Part shown: one piece after another, positions 22,884 through 30,988 of the stretch
Position numbering within the stretch: the first letter of the stretch is position 1
Layout of the letters: every line of letters begins with the position of its first letter
Virus record (IMG/VR): IMGVR_UViG_3300027708_000126
Coordinates: 1-43,819 of that record
DNA from: a virus
Reading direction: 5' to 3' (one strand)
DNA: 43,819 nt
Translations under genes and position numbers: made by a program
The notes under the pieces: model-generated
Told to the model about the DNA's origin: nothing
Database searches by the model: none
Seen by the model: the letters and a program-made list of their open reading frames with translations, nothing else

Positions 22884-23540
22884 TTAGGAAACGAGCTGTC
22901 GCGCAACCTTCAGCAGTTCTTCGCGAGGGCTCACATAAACTACTGATTCGTCATACTTGACAGAGGCAGACGCGATGTCTTCAATCTGCTCGGCATCTAG
23001 TTCCCACTCATCCGCAAGGTCGCTAGCACGAACACGGTCAAGCGTGTAAGAAGTGCTAGGTCCTGAGCCTTGACGAGAAATTGCCCAGTAGTACTTGGTC
23101 AAAGGTCCACGGCGTGGGTCCTCATTCGCAGCCTGTAGCTGGCGACCAAGAACGGTTGCAGCAGTCAGGATTTGTACAGTTGGCTCTTCCTCAGAAAGGT
23201 TGAGAATGTTGAAAGCAAACTTAGCGCGTGGCTTTTCATTTGCGATAGTACACAACGGGCAGTCAGCACCAAGACATACGAATGAACGCTTGCCTTCAGT
23301 GATGCGGTCTACCCAGTGCTGCTCGTAAATGGCGAACGGGGCGTCCTCCAAGAAGCGTACGAGCTGTGGCTGGTCACCAATCTTAAAGTCTGAAGCGTAC
23401 TCGCTTGACTTTTCCTTTGGCTTTAGTTTGGCAGCAGCAGCATCCCATCCAGACTGGACAGTAGTACCGTGCTTTGGTTTGGCCTCGACAGAGTCTACAT
23501 CGTAGTCGTCTGCGTCAACGGCAGGGTTGTTAATAGCCAT
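22884..23540 (-). CDS. Probable single-stranded-DNA-binding protein (gp32-like)
   Basis: 218 residues from the ATG at 23540, preceded by AAAGGA; the frame is open upstream but lacks a better start. The core QLVRFLEDAPFAIYEQHWVD then KRSFVCLGADCPLC suggests an OB-fold with a metal-binding cysteine loop, and the C-terminal part is acidic before a basic end. Proteins of this type sit next to polymerase genes in actinophages and are usually read as T4 gp32-type SSBs. Position between the MerR-like gene and the polymerase supports a replisome role. A structured leader precedes it. Family assignment is by layout, not by a decisive motif. Confidence 0.55.
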   Translation of the reverse strand: MAINNPAVDADDYDVDSVEAKPKHGTTVQSGWDAAAAKLKPKEKSSEYASDFKIGDQPQLVRFLEDAPFAIYEQHWVDRITEGKRSFVCLGADCPLCTIANEKPRAKFAFNILNLSEEEPTVQILTAATVLGRQLQAANEDPRRGPLTKYYWAISRQGSGPSTSYTLDRVRASDLADEWELDAEQIEDIASASVKYDESVVYVSPREELLKVARQLVS

Positions 23541-23605
23541 GAGGCTATCCTTTCGGTAGTGAGGTCTTTCGACTCTCGGTTGGTAATGAGGCCATACGGC
23601 TCTCA
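23541..23605 (-). promoter_or_regulatory. Structured leader with covarying tandem hairpins before the SSB candidate
   Basis: Minus-strand hairpin 1 (23604-23588) is GAG-A-GCC-GTAT-GGC-CTC and hairpin 2 (23577-23561) is GAG-A-GTC-GAAA-GAC-CTC: the same stem with the same bulged A, and the middle pair changed from C-G to T-A on both sides. Each is followed by A(T/C)TACC. A weaker third copy (GAAAGGATAGCCTC) holds the ribosome-binding site and ends at the ATG. Likely a translational control region. Confidence 0.55.
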
Positions 23606-24079
23606 GTTTCCTAAAGACTCTTTCCAACGCACAACAAGTGCTTCAGTCAAATCTTCAAGATGACTCCACTCTACACGAGCAGAGCCAAGAAGTCCACGCT
23701 TTGCGAACTCCTCGATTGTGATTTCAATTAGCTCACGAGTATATACTCGATTGCCATTTACTTTCTTCCCGTTTAAATTTTTTGAACGTAAACGGTAGGG
23801 AGCGATTGGCAGGTAGCCTTTCTTTTCCCAGAGGCGAATGGTAACAATCTTCTTATCCAAAGCAACTGCTAGAGCTGAGATGGTAAAGACTTCTGTTTCC
23901 ACTCCCTTGAGAGTCTTAAGAATTGGATTTGCATCCCATCCGTTAGACTCACCAAGAATTTGTCTGCGACGTTTATCTGATTTCTCAGAAGGTTCGCGAC
24001 GCTTTTGCTTTGAACCAGGTGCGAAGTCAAGACCCTCAAATGCTTTGAGGATTTCATCTTCGCCACGTAGTCCAGCCAC
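23603..24079 (-). CDS. MerR-type helix-turn-helix DNA-binding protein
   Basis: Residues 64-120 carry a winged-helix of the MerR kind: FTISALAVALDKKIVTIRLWEKKGYLP, then NGNRVYTRELIEI, where the wing and second helix fit. The first 60 residues are charged and variable, and the C-terminus (VEWSHLEDLTEALVVRW) is a short helix. It lacks a MerR effector domain, so it may be an excisionase-like or replication-associated DNA binder. GTG start (24077-24079) just after the upstream TAA. Confidence 0.7.
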   Translation of the reverse strand: MAGLRGEDEILKAFEGLDFAPGSKQKRREPSEKSDKRRRQILGESNGWDANPILKTLKGVETEVFTISALAVALDKKIVTIRLWEKKGYLPIAPYRLRSKNLNGKKVNGNRVYTRELIEITIEEFAKRGLLGSARVEWSHLEDLTEALVVRWKESLGN

Positions 24080-24081
24080 AA

Positions 24082-24525
24082 TTACTTCTTAAGTGTTCTT
24101 AATGCCCATGTTACAGTAACAGGGAACATTTCGTCAAGTTGCTCTTCGGTTATCTTACCTTCGTAGTAAGCAGCCATCAAAGCATCCTCGTTAATAACGC
24201 GCTTCATCTCATACACTTCATCAGATAGAGCAGCAGTTTCAATGATACCGTCTGCTACTAACTCATTAAGTTTACGTGTAGTGCGACGCTGTTTCTCTAG
24301 ACGAACAACGCCGTCTGCGTCAAACCCAAGGTCAAGTTGAATGTTGCCCTTGTTGTCTTCTTCACCATTTTGGTCAAGCTGCTCAAAAAGTTTCTCACGA
24401 AGTTCTTTTTGACGAGCCTCTAGAATTTCCATTGTGCTCTTAAGTTTTACAAACTCACGAACCTGAGTTGCAAAATCGTTAGGGTCGCTAAAGCGAGTGC
24501 CTTCTTCTGGAATGATATTTGCCAT
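24082..24525 (-). CDS. Coiled-coil phage protein of the replication cluster (147 aa)
   Basis: A heptad-rich helix spans about 25-52 (VKLKSTMEILEARQKELREK), followed by a beta-like DLGFDADGVVRLEK stretch and a helical C-terminus. The layout recalls small Gp157/Gam-like accessory proteins, but no signature residue is seen. AGGAGG precedes the ATG. Lies between the SNF2 helicase and MerR-like genes. Confidence 0.6.
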   Translation of the reverse strand: MANIIPEEGTRFSDPNDFATQVREFVKLKSTMEILEARQKELREKLFEQLDQNGEEDNKGNIQLDLGFDADGVVRLEKQRRTTRKLNELVADGIIETAALSDEVYEMKRVINEDALMAAYYEGKITEEQLDEMFPVTVTWALRTLKK

Positions 24526-24535
24526 TTGTTTCCTC

Positions 24536-26089
24536 CTAAATTAACTTTGTTGTTAAAAATTCTAACAGACTTCCGACCGTTAAGTCAACTCCGCCTCTAG
24601 AATTAATTCCAGAACCATCAAGGATTGCTCCTGCAATGTTTCCTTTCTGTTTGAGCATATCATATTGACGCTGCTCAATCGAATCCTTGACAAGTATATC
24701 TTGGATAGTGATTTGAGGCCACTCTGATGATGCTCTATTGATTCTACCATTACGTTGCACTGCAAGTCCAGAGCTCCATGGCTGGTCATAGTTTACCAAA
24801 AGATTAGCTTGAGGCAAATCAACACCGTAACCACCTGCGTCGGAACTAACCAGTACGCGAACATCAGCTGTCGTTTGAAATCTGACTTTGGCTTCTTCTT
24901 TTTGTTTAGCATTCATTTCTCCTGTATACCCTACTGCTTGTACTCCCGATAACGCAAGTCGGTCAACAATTTGACTAACGGAATCAAGGTAAGAAGAGAA
25001 TACTACTGCTTTGTAGGAGCTGTCAATATCTAGGTGCTCTTTTAAGTAAGAGATAGCGGCATCAAGCTTAGGGGTTTTAGCTACGCCTTCAAGAAGCTCT
25101 CCTAAGGAGTGGATGTATGCGCTTCCTTTACCCGTATGTTCTTCAAAGTTTTTATAGCTTGCCTGGAGAACTGAGGGGTTAGAACAAAGCATTCTCATGG
25201 CCCCAATTCTTGACATAATTTGCCCCCGTAGTTCATTTGCAGGGTCGCCTGGGTCAAAAGATTGTCCGTAGTGAGCAGCTAAGTTAAACCCTGTCCCAAA
25301 GGCCTCACGCGCCTCTAGGAGGACTTGGTGTAAGTCAGTGGCAATGTAGTCGTACAGTTTCTTTGAGCCCCTGTCTAGGGGTATTAACAGCGGTTCTCGG
25401 TACACTGCGTCAGGTAGATACGGCTTAACATCTTCGTCTTTCTGGGACTTACGAACGGTGTACTCTTGTAATACTTTGTGCAGTGTAGGAAGGTTTCTGT
25501 AACGGTCTACGCCACCATAGTGGTTACGAACTATAAACGTCTTATCAAATAGGTCAAACCTGCCTAGGGCTTTTGGTTCAACAAACTGCATGATGGAGAA
25601 CACCTCTTCAGGCCTGCCGTTTTCAACTGGAGTTCCTGTTAGAGCAAACCTAATCGGCACACTCTTAGCAAGCTCCTTTACTTTCTTTGCTCGCTTGGCC
25701 CTGAATCCTTTAATAGCGGTAGCTTCGTCGCAAACAATAGCATCAAAAGAAAAAGTTTTAATAGCATCCCAGTCATTCACCACCTGTTCGTAGTTCATAA
25801 TAATGTAGTCGTAATTTTTAGCGTCTTTATACTGAGCGGTTCTTTGGGTTGCTGTGCCGTCGATTACTATCGCGGTCTTGTCAGAGAATTTAGATATCTC
25901 TTTTTGCCACTGGTACTTTAGGCTGGCAAGGCAAAGGACTAATGTCCTCTTAGGAGCAAGCTCTTCAATAGCAGAAATGGTCATAGGAGTTTTTCCTAGA
26001 CCCATCTCGTACGCTACGAGAATCCTTTGTTTCTCCACCATTTTTTCAACGGCTTTGACTTGATACGGTTTGAGTGTGCCTTTAAACAT
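24536..26089 (-). CDS. SNF2-type superfamily 2 helicase
   Basis: Both RecA-like lobes are present: motif Q/I at LKPYQ and EMGLGKT, motif II DEAT, motif III LTGTP (ALTGTPVEN), and in lobe 2 DAGGYGVDLPQANLLVNYDQPW (motif V) then QRNGRINRASS (motif VI). It translocates on double-stranded DNA; in phages it is placed with replication or recombination restart. I start at ATG 26087-26089, which overlaps the primase stop by 8 bases; TTG and GTG codons up to 26104 are in frame but lack a ribosome-binding site. Confidence 0.9.
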   Translation of the reverse strand: MFKGTLKPYQVKAVEKMVEKQRILVAYEMGLGKTPMTISAIEELAPKRTLVLCLASLKYQWQKEISKFSDKTAIVIDGTATQRTAQYKDAKNYDYIIMNYEQVVNDWDAIKTFSFDAIVCDEATAIKGFRAKRAKKVKELAKSVPIRFALTGTPVENGRPEEVFSIMQFVEPKALGRFDLFDKTFIVRNHYGGVDRYRNLPTLHKVLQEYTVRKSQKDEDVKPYLPDAVYREPLLIPLDRGSKKLYDYIATDLHQVLLEAREAFGTGFNLAAHYGQSFDPGDPANELRGQIMSRIGAMRMLCSNPSVLQASYKNFEEHTGKGSAYIHSLGELLEGVAKTPKLDAAISYLKEHLDIDSSYKAVVFSSYLDSVSQIVDRLALSGVQAVGYTGEMNAKQKEEAKVRFQTTADVRVLVSSDAGGYGVDLPQANLLVNYDQPWSSGLAVQRNGRINRASSEWPQITIQDILVKDSIEQRQYDMLKQKGNIAGAILDGSGINSRGGVDLTVGSLLEFLTTKLI

Positions 26090-27065
26090 ATGCCTGTTCA
26101 CCAAGTATGGACGATTGTGCGTTTTGAATTCCCCATGCGATTTCCTCGTCGGTCATCTCTCCTGGGTCTTTCTTACCACTACTACCATAGTTGAAATAGA
26201 ACAGATTTAAAGCGTATTTACGGCCCCACTCGAGCATTTCTTTAGATGCTTTGGCTCCAGCTTTATCTAGTTTAGGGTTATCAAACGCACAAATAATCTT
26301 CTCTGAGTAGCGAAGGAGCTTTATCTGTTCCTCTGATATTGAGGAGCCACAGACTGCTACCGCACCAGGAATGCCAGCAGCATGAATCCGCAGGCAATCA
26401 AGAGGAGACTCAACAACAATTGCTGTATGTTCATTTTGGTTCTCGATTCCAAATAGTGTTTTAGAACGCTGGAGTCCAGTTGGACGATTAAAGAAGGTAC
26501 GGTGTACTGTTCCTTTTTCCTGCCAGCCCAGGAGTTTATTAAAGTGGGGCTCTCTTAAAGGAAGAATCCACGTTGACTTTTTTGAATCCCACATAACTCC
26601 GTAGGCAGTTGCAGCTACTGCAGTGAGTTCTCGTTTAGTAAGTTCCTCTTCAGGAGGCTCAACAAAAACTGCAAGGCGGGCCTCAGACATCTCTAGTGGT
26701 TTAGGAATCTCCTCTATACGTGTAGGAAGATTCTTAATCATCTCTACAAGTTTGTCTAAAGGAATAGAAGATACAGTGGCTAGCCAGTTCTGAGCAGCGT
26801 CGTAATCATATACGTAAGATTCTTTTACTCCCCAAGCCTGTTTGTAAAACTCATTTACATCACAGACTAACTGGACTAGGTTTCCTTTATACCCACAAGA
26901 AAAGCAGATGTGCATCCCAGTATCAAGATTGATATACCAAGAAGGAGAGTGGTCTTCTTTTCCCGTACGCACATGGTGCATTGGACAAAGAGCCTGAGCT
27001 TCATGGGCTCGCTCTGAGTAATCAATGCCTAGTGCGTCTAGAGCTGTAGGGACATCAAGAATCAC
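26082..27065 (-). CDS. dnaG: DnaG-type DNA primase
   Basis: An N-terminal zinc-binding CHC2-like site (CPMHH, then CFSCGY about 24 residues later) is followed by a TOPRIM domain with VVESPLDCLRIHAAG (the conserved glutamate) and AFDNPKLDKAG for the DxD-like part. Shorter than bacterial DnaG (about 330 versus 580 residues) because the helicase-binding domain is missing, as in many phages. The start is GTG at 27063-27065, sharing one base with the helicase TAG (TAGTG) behind a GGGGGG run; another GTG at 27093-27095 would add ten residues. Confidence 0.88.
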   Translation of the reverse strand: MILDVPTALDALGIDYSERAHEAQALCPMHHVRTGKEDHSPSWYINLDTGMHICFSCGYKGNLVQLVCDVNEFYKQAWGVKESYVYDYDAAQNWLATVSSIPLDKLVEMIKNLPTRIEEIPKPLEMSEARLAVFVEPPEEELTKRELTAVAATAYGVMWDSKKSTWILPLREPHFNKLLGWQEKGTVHRTFFNRPTGLQRSKTLFGIENQNEHTAIVVESPLDCLRIHAAGIPGAVAVCGSSISEEQIKLLRYSEKIICAFDNPKLDKAGAKASKEMLEWGRKYALNLFYFNYGSSGKKDPGEMTDEEIAWGIQNAQSSILGEQAYV

Positions 27066-28312
27066 TAGACCCCCCAAGTGGTGCAGTATTTGCACAGAGC
27101 CGCTTTAGACTCATCGTGGAAACAACCAGTGTCCCACTTCCAAGTAATTGCTGTTTCTGATGGAGGACAGTTACGAGACTGAACAATTTTAAGAAGACGA
27201 ATCTCGTCATCTTCTTCAATTGGTTCAAGTCCTAGGATAACGTCAGAGTCCTGGAAGAAGGAGGATGAATAACCAATAGAGTCAGCAGAAACTTTGCCAC
27301 CCTTCATCTTCCATAGAAGAGTCTGTGTAGTAATGATTACTGGAATGTCCAGCGACTGGGCAACACGCTTAAGACCACGCGTAATATTTGTCAAAGCCTG
27401 CGGAGTGTTGGCGTCACCAGTTACTTGGTCAAGCATCAGGTACACACCATCAACAAATAGAATGTCTGGTTTCAACTGCTCTGCCTTAGCTACCAACGAG
27501 TCAATAGTCAAACCATTCACAGCGTCTACTAGGTGAAATGGGTTTGCGGTCTTCATGTAGTCAAGCAAATCTAAGTAGCGGTCTTCTTCAGCTGCCTGAA
27601 GTTTTCCACGACGTAGGCGATTGCTAGATATGTGCGCTCTCATGGCATCTGAACGCTGAGACTGCTCATGGTTGTTCATCTCAAAGGACTGGAACATCGG
27701 AATGTACCCAGCCTCATGAACGTTGTTTGCAATACGTAAGGCAATCTGTGACTTACCTGTCTTAGGTGGAGCAATCAACGTAATTAATTGGCCGCCTTGA
27801 AGACCTGCAGTAGCTTCATCAATCTTCTCAAAGCCTGTAGGAATACCTAATAGTTTTTGATTCTGAATGTTCTGGTACTGCTCCCAGCGCTTGTCGGGGT
27901 CTTTAGCTAGGTCAACATGCGTTGTTCCAATTACGCCTTGCTCGTTAACAATTGAGATAGCCTTACCCATTTCAGTAAGAGCACCTTCATGGTCGTTCAT
28001 CTGCATCTTTGTAAGCACAGCTTCTGCACCACCACGAGTCAGCTTGTTACGGCGGAACTCAACCATCTTGTCAATAAGATACTCAAGATTATCCTTTACG
28101 GGAAAGGGCTTGAAGTTTGGAAAATTATCATTGACTGCAACGTCTGATGGAACCTCACGGTAAGTCGTATAGTGCTCTCGAACAAACTTCCAGACACGGC
28201 GTAGGTCGTCGTCTACAAACCAGTCATCCTTGATGCCTCGTTCAATGACTGGAATAATATTTCGTTCAGTTATTACCTTGCTGACCAAGCGGTATTCATT
28301 ATCGAATGCCAT
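27065..28312 (-). CDS. dnaB: DnaB-like replicative helicase
   Basis: N-terminal helical collar (1-120), linker, then a RecA-like motor with Walker A APPKTGKS (181-188), the QSFEM arm corresponding to helicase motif H1a, Walker B ILFVDGVYLM and IITTQ (motif H3 sensor). The C-terminus ends in a small cysteine-containing tail (CKYCTTWGV). It should unwind the fork ahead of the family A polymerase and is coupled to the primase gene by a one-base overlap. AGGAGG lies just upstream of the ATG. Confidence 0.9.
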   Translation of the reverse strand: MAFDNEYRLVSKVITERNIIPVIERGIKDDWFVDDDLRRVWKFVREHYTTYREVPSDVAVNDNFPNFKPFPVKDNLEYLIDKMVEFRRNKLTRGGAEAVLTKMQMNDHEGALTEMGKAISIVNEQGVIGTTHVDLAKDPDKRWEQYQNIQNQKLLGIPTGFEKIDEATAGLQGGQLITLIAPPKTGKSQIALRIANNVHEAGYIPMFQSFEMNNHEQSQRSDAMRAHISSNRLRRGKLQAAEEDRYLDLLDYMKTANPFHLVDAVNGLTIDSLVAKAEQLKPDILFVDGVYLMLDQVTGDANTPQALTNITRGLKRVAQSLDIPVIITTQTLLWKMKGGKVSADSIGYSSSFFQDSDVILGLEPIEEDDEIRLLKIVQSRNCPPSETAITWKWDTGCFHDESKAALCKYCTTWGV

Positions 28313-28321
28313 TGTTTCCTC

Positions 28322-28741
28322 CTATAAGTTATTCAGTTCGATTCCATAAGAACCGTATCGTGCAACTCGCTCACGCAAATCTACCACACCTTTTAGATTA
28401 TTTCTGTAAGGTAGTTCGGAAATAAAATCATCGATGTCATTGTATAGCTCTGCGTAGTTAAATGGATTGCCACCTCGTCGCTCAAGTCTTTCCATAAGTT
28501 CTTCCAAAAGTTCTTGAGTCCAAAGCTCGTCTTTAAATGCAGCTAGTTCAACTGACAGCCCATACTTCATGGAGAGTGTCCATAGATGGGATAGCTCCAT
28601 GTTATTTAACTTTAGTACTTGTCGCTCTGTAGTACTGCGAAGAAAGCTCTTGCGAGTCTCTCCGATTTCCGACGTTGCAACTACGTCTATATTGACGATG
28701 ATGCGTGGCGGGCTCTCATTTGAGATGTCCCCGCCTTTCAC
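28322..28741 (-). CDS. Unknown replication-cluster protein (139 aa)
   Basis: GTG start overlapping the upstream TGA as GTGA. A short basic N-terminal strand region (RIIVNIDVVATSE) precedes a helical body with WTQELLEELMERLERRGG. No family recognised; its place between helicase and loader genes suggests a helicase-associated role. Confidence 0.6.
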   Translation of the reverse strand: MKGGDISNESPPRIIVNIDVVATSEIGETRKSFLRSTTERQVLKLNNMELSHLWTLSMKYGLSVELAAFKDELWTQELLEELMERLERRGGNPFNYAELYNDIDDFISELPYRNNLKGVVDLRERVARYGSYGIELNNL

Positions 28742-29049
28742 TCTCCTAAAACCTTTACCTTGCCGTACTTCAGTATGAAGTCTCGGAAGTTATCTGGGTC
28801 TGACAAAGCATTAAAAGCTTCTTCGTCCTCTACATACTCAGGAACAGCAATTGTGTAGTGACCAAAGTTCTCATCCATCTCTTTACGAACTATTTGAGCA
28901 TGAGGGCAGCCACCACGTTTGGAGAATAGCGCGCAGGTGCAGCGAACTTTCTTACGGTTCTCGTGGTCGATTTCAACCTCTGAGATACCCTCTTCACCAA
29001 TAAAGAACTGGATGGTACGCCACTCAATTTCCATGTCTAAATCTTTCAT
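28738..29049 (-). CDS. SWIM-type zinc-finger protein (103 aa)
   Basis: C37-x-C39-x8-C48-x-H50 (VRCTCALFSKRGGCPHAQIV) is the CxCxnCxH SWIM signature, flanked by strands before and a helix after, as in stand-alone SWIM domains. SWIM modules bind DNA or proteins and occur with SNF2 helicases and RecA paralogues; an SNF2 helicase is encoded four genes on. TAATG coupling to the loader gene. Confidence 0.72.
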   Translation of the reverse strand: MKDLDMEIEWRTIQFFIGEEGISEVEIDHENRKKVRCTCALFSKRGGCPHAQIVRKEMDENFGHYTIAVPEYVEDEEAFNALSDPDNFRDFILKYGKVKVLGE

Positions 29050-29765
29050 TATTTTCTTAGGTCCTTTCCCGTAACCTCGACGCGTCGGAACGCCTCATAA
29101 ACAAAGCTACCCATTGCAGCTCCGTACTTTGTCTTCCACTTGTCACGCTCTACGTTTGTAGTAATGATAGTTGGTAGACCTTTATCGTATCGCGAACGAA
29201 GGATTTCGTCAAACGAAGTGTCCTCGTACTTAGTGCCATACTCCTTACCAAGGTCGTCAAGGACTAGAACGCGAACGTTCATCCAGTCCTCGGTAGCACG
29301 ACCGTGGAAGCCTTCCATCTCTAAGAACATGTTCTTCTTAGCGTCAGGGTCTGCATCAATCAACGCTTTTTTACGTGACAAAAACTCAGGGTATGTCATG
29401 TAATAAATAGGGCGTGCTTGAGACCCAAGGGTGTCTCCCTTGTAGTTAAATATTTTACGTATAGATGCTTCATCATCTGGCAGACGACGGATAAGCTCCA
29501 TCATTGCCACTACTGCATGAGTGGTCTTTCCTAAACCTGGCTCACCGTCAAACAAAAGCCCAACTCCAGTGGTTCCTAAGCCACCCAGACGTTGAATAAC
29601 TTTGCCGCTGAGAACTTCCTCAATCCATTCTTCAATGTCAATTGGAAACTCGCCCTTTTTCTTGACAATATCTGTTGGTTCCATACCGATGAATCGACCA
29701 GGGATGTTTGCCCCGCTGAGAATCCAGTGTCGTTCCATGTAAGGAATTATTTTGATGTCGTACAT
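29049..29765 (-). CDS. dnaC: DnaC/IstB-like AAA+ helicase loader
   Basis: Walker A GEPGLGKT at 74-81, Walker B VLVLDDLG, sensor I TIITTNV and an arginine-rich end (RRVEVTGKDLRK) fit the DnaC/DnaI/IstB group. It loads the DnaB-like helicase encoded two genes downstream at melted DNA. The 238-residue length is typical. The N-terminal 60 residues would contact the helicase. Confidence 0.85.
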   Translation of the reverse strand: MYDIKIIPYMERHWILSGANIPGRFIGMEPTDIVKKKGEFPIDIEEWIEEVLSGKVIQRLGGLGTTGVGLLFDGEPGLGKTTHAVVAMMELIRRLPDDEASIRKIFNYKGDTLGSQARPIYYMTYPEFLSRKKALIDADPDAKKNMFLEMEGFHGRATEDWMNVRVLVLDDLGKEYGTKYEDTSFDEILRSRYDKGLPTIITTNVERDKWKTKYGAAMGSFVYEAFRRVEVTGKDLRK

Positions 29766-29791
29766 TTTTGCCCTCCTGTCTTGTAACTAGT

Positions 29792-30718
29792 TTACTGTAA
29801 CTTTTCTTCCCAGCGCTCTAGGGCTGCTCGCCCTGGCATTGAGTTGTCAAACTTTCGTCCGTCTGAAGCATAAATATAACGCTCCATGATTGGTTCGTCA
29901 AGTTCCTCGTCTGTCTGACCCAAGTTTTCTTGTGCTTGCTTGCCGTGAGTAGCCAACATGCGAAGGAAAATCTTCCAAGCATTAGCTGGGTCTTTCTTAA
30001 TCTCATGCAGACGGGTGTCGTCGTTCATGAGCATGTCAATGACCTGAATCTCAAACAGTGCGGTAGTGCCGCGTTCCTTACGGTACTTGCCTAGGATAGG
30101 CGCTAAACGGCTGATGTTCAGTAGCCCAGGAATACCGCGAATCTTGCCGTAGAGCTGCGATGCAAACTCTGAAGCTACGTCGTTTGGAGTCCACTCGTGC
30201 TGTGGACGTTGTGAACGAGTCTTAGGGTCACGCTTGCTTGCAGGCTTTTGTCGTTGTGAAGCGGGAACCTCACCATCGAGTAGCCCAAAGCCACCAATGT
30301 TGTCGTCATCTTGCCAGTTATTAACCATTTCTTTTTCCTCCTTCGGGGCGGAGCCCCATAAAGAATACGTAGTATTCTTTTCTTTAGTAAGTGTAGTACT
30401 AGTAGTACTTAGCTTAGTAGTAGTTAAGTCTACTTCACTAAGTGTGGATGTTTCCCGTGTGAGACATAGAAGTTTATAGCGGTTCTTATAAAGCTTACCG
30501 TAGTTACGTTTCGTACGTGAAACATCTACAAGACCGTGACCTTCAAGCGCAGTCATGTCACGCCAGAGAGTTGTACGGGACGAGCCAGTGAGTTCAGTAA
30601 GTTCTTCTTGAGTAAGGTTGACGTCTCCCCAACGGTCTACGTTGCGGAATAGCACAGCCAGCAGAAAGAACTCTCTTGGTGTCAGACCTTTGTCTAACAC
30701 CTCATCAGGTATTTGCAT
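29792..30718 (-). CDS. Winged-helix replication initiator candidate (308 aa) with internal start
   Basis: Residues 12-70 form a winged helix (LTPREFFLLAVLFR, then LTQEELTELTGSSRTTLWRDM and GLVDVSR), like replisome organisers and RepA/DnaD-type initiators. A threonine-rich linker (about 92-118) leads to a charged C-terminal part with RGIPGLLNISRLAPILGKYR. First gene of the replication set after the membrane protein, consistent with origin binding and loader recruitment. An internal M131 has an excellent ribosome-binding site, so a 178-residue C-terminal form may also be made. Confidence 0.65.
   Translation of the reverse strand: MQIPDEVLDKGLTPREFFLLAVLFRNVDRWGDVNLTQEELTELTGSSRTTLWRDMTALEGHGLVDVSRTKRNYGKLYKNRYKLLCLTRETSTLSEVDLTTTKLSTTSTTLTKEKNTTYSLWGSAPKEEKEMVNNWQDDDNIGGFGLLDGEVPASQRQKPASKRDPKTRSQRPQHEWTPNDVASEFASQLYGKIRGIPGLLNISRLAPILGKYRKERGTTALFEIQVIDMLMNDDTRLHEIKKDPANAWKIFLRMLATHGKQAQENLGQTDEELDEPIMERYIYASDGRKFDNSMPGRAALERWEEKLQ
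30326..30380 (-). promoter_or_regulatory. Internal ribosome-binding site with two hairpins inside the initiator gene
   Basis: In transcript order: AAAGAATAC-TAC-GTATTCTTT (30380-30360, nine perfect pairs), GGGGC-TCC-GCCCC (30357-30345), then AAGGAGG (30343-30337) and, eight bases on, ATG (30328-30326) in frame with residue 131. The combination is much stronger than the gene's own ribosome-binding site (AGGG). Confidence 0.6.
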
Positions 30719-30724
30719 GTTTCC

Positions 30725-30976
30725 CTATCGTCTATTGATAGGTTGAATGCTAACAGGTCGATTCAAAAGTTGCAAGGTGGCCAAGGAAAAAAAGGCCGCC
30801 GCAAGTCCTGCCACGATGAGAGTGGGGCCAATAAGGCCAAGAAGCCAACACGCAAGATAGCTGAGTGGCAGGGTGAGTGATAGCTTTATGATGCGAGGGT
30901 TTGCTAAGGTGGAGAGAATCTCCGTAACGTAACCCACCGCCATGCCCGAAATGATAATCGAAATTAATATGTCCAT
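30725..30976 (-). CDS. Small membrane protein (83 aa)
   Basis: Two or three hydrophobic spans (MDILISIIISGMAVGYV; LSLTLPLSYLACWLLGLIG; TLIVAGLAAAFFSLATLQ) and a short basic tail, a holin-like size and layout but without a recognised family. It sits at the boundary between tail and replication genes. No ribosome-binding site is visible; the ATG is in a hairpin (ATGTCC-GTAT-GGACAT, 30984-30969). Confidence 0.6.
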   Translation of the reverse strand: MDILISIIISGMAVGYVTEILSTLANPRIIKLSLTLPLSYLACWLLGLIGPTLIVAGLAAAFFSLATLQLLNRPVSIQPINRR

Positions 30977-30988
30977 ACGGACATGATA

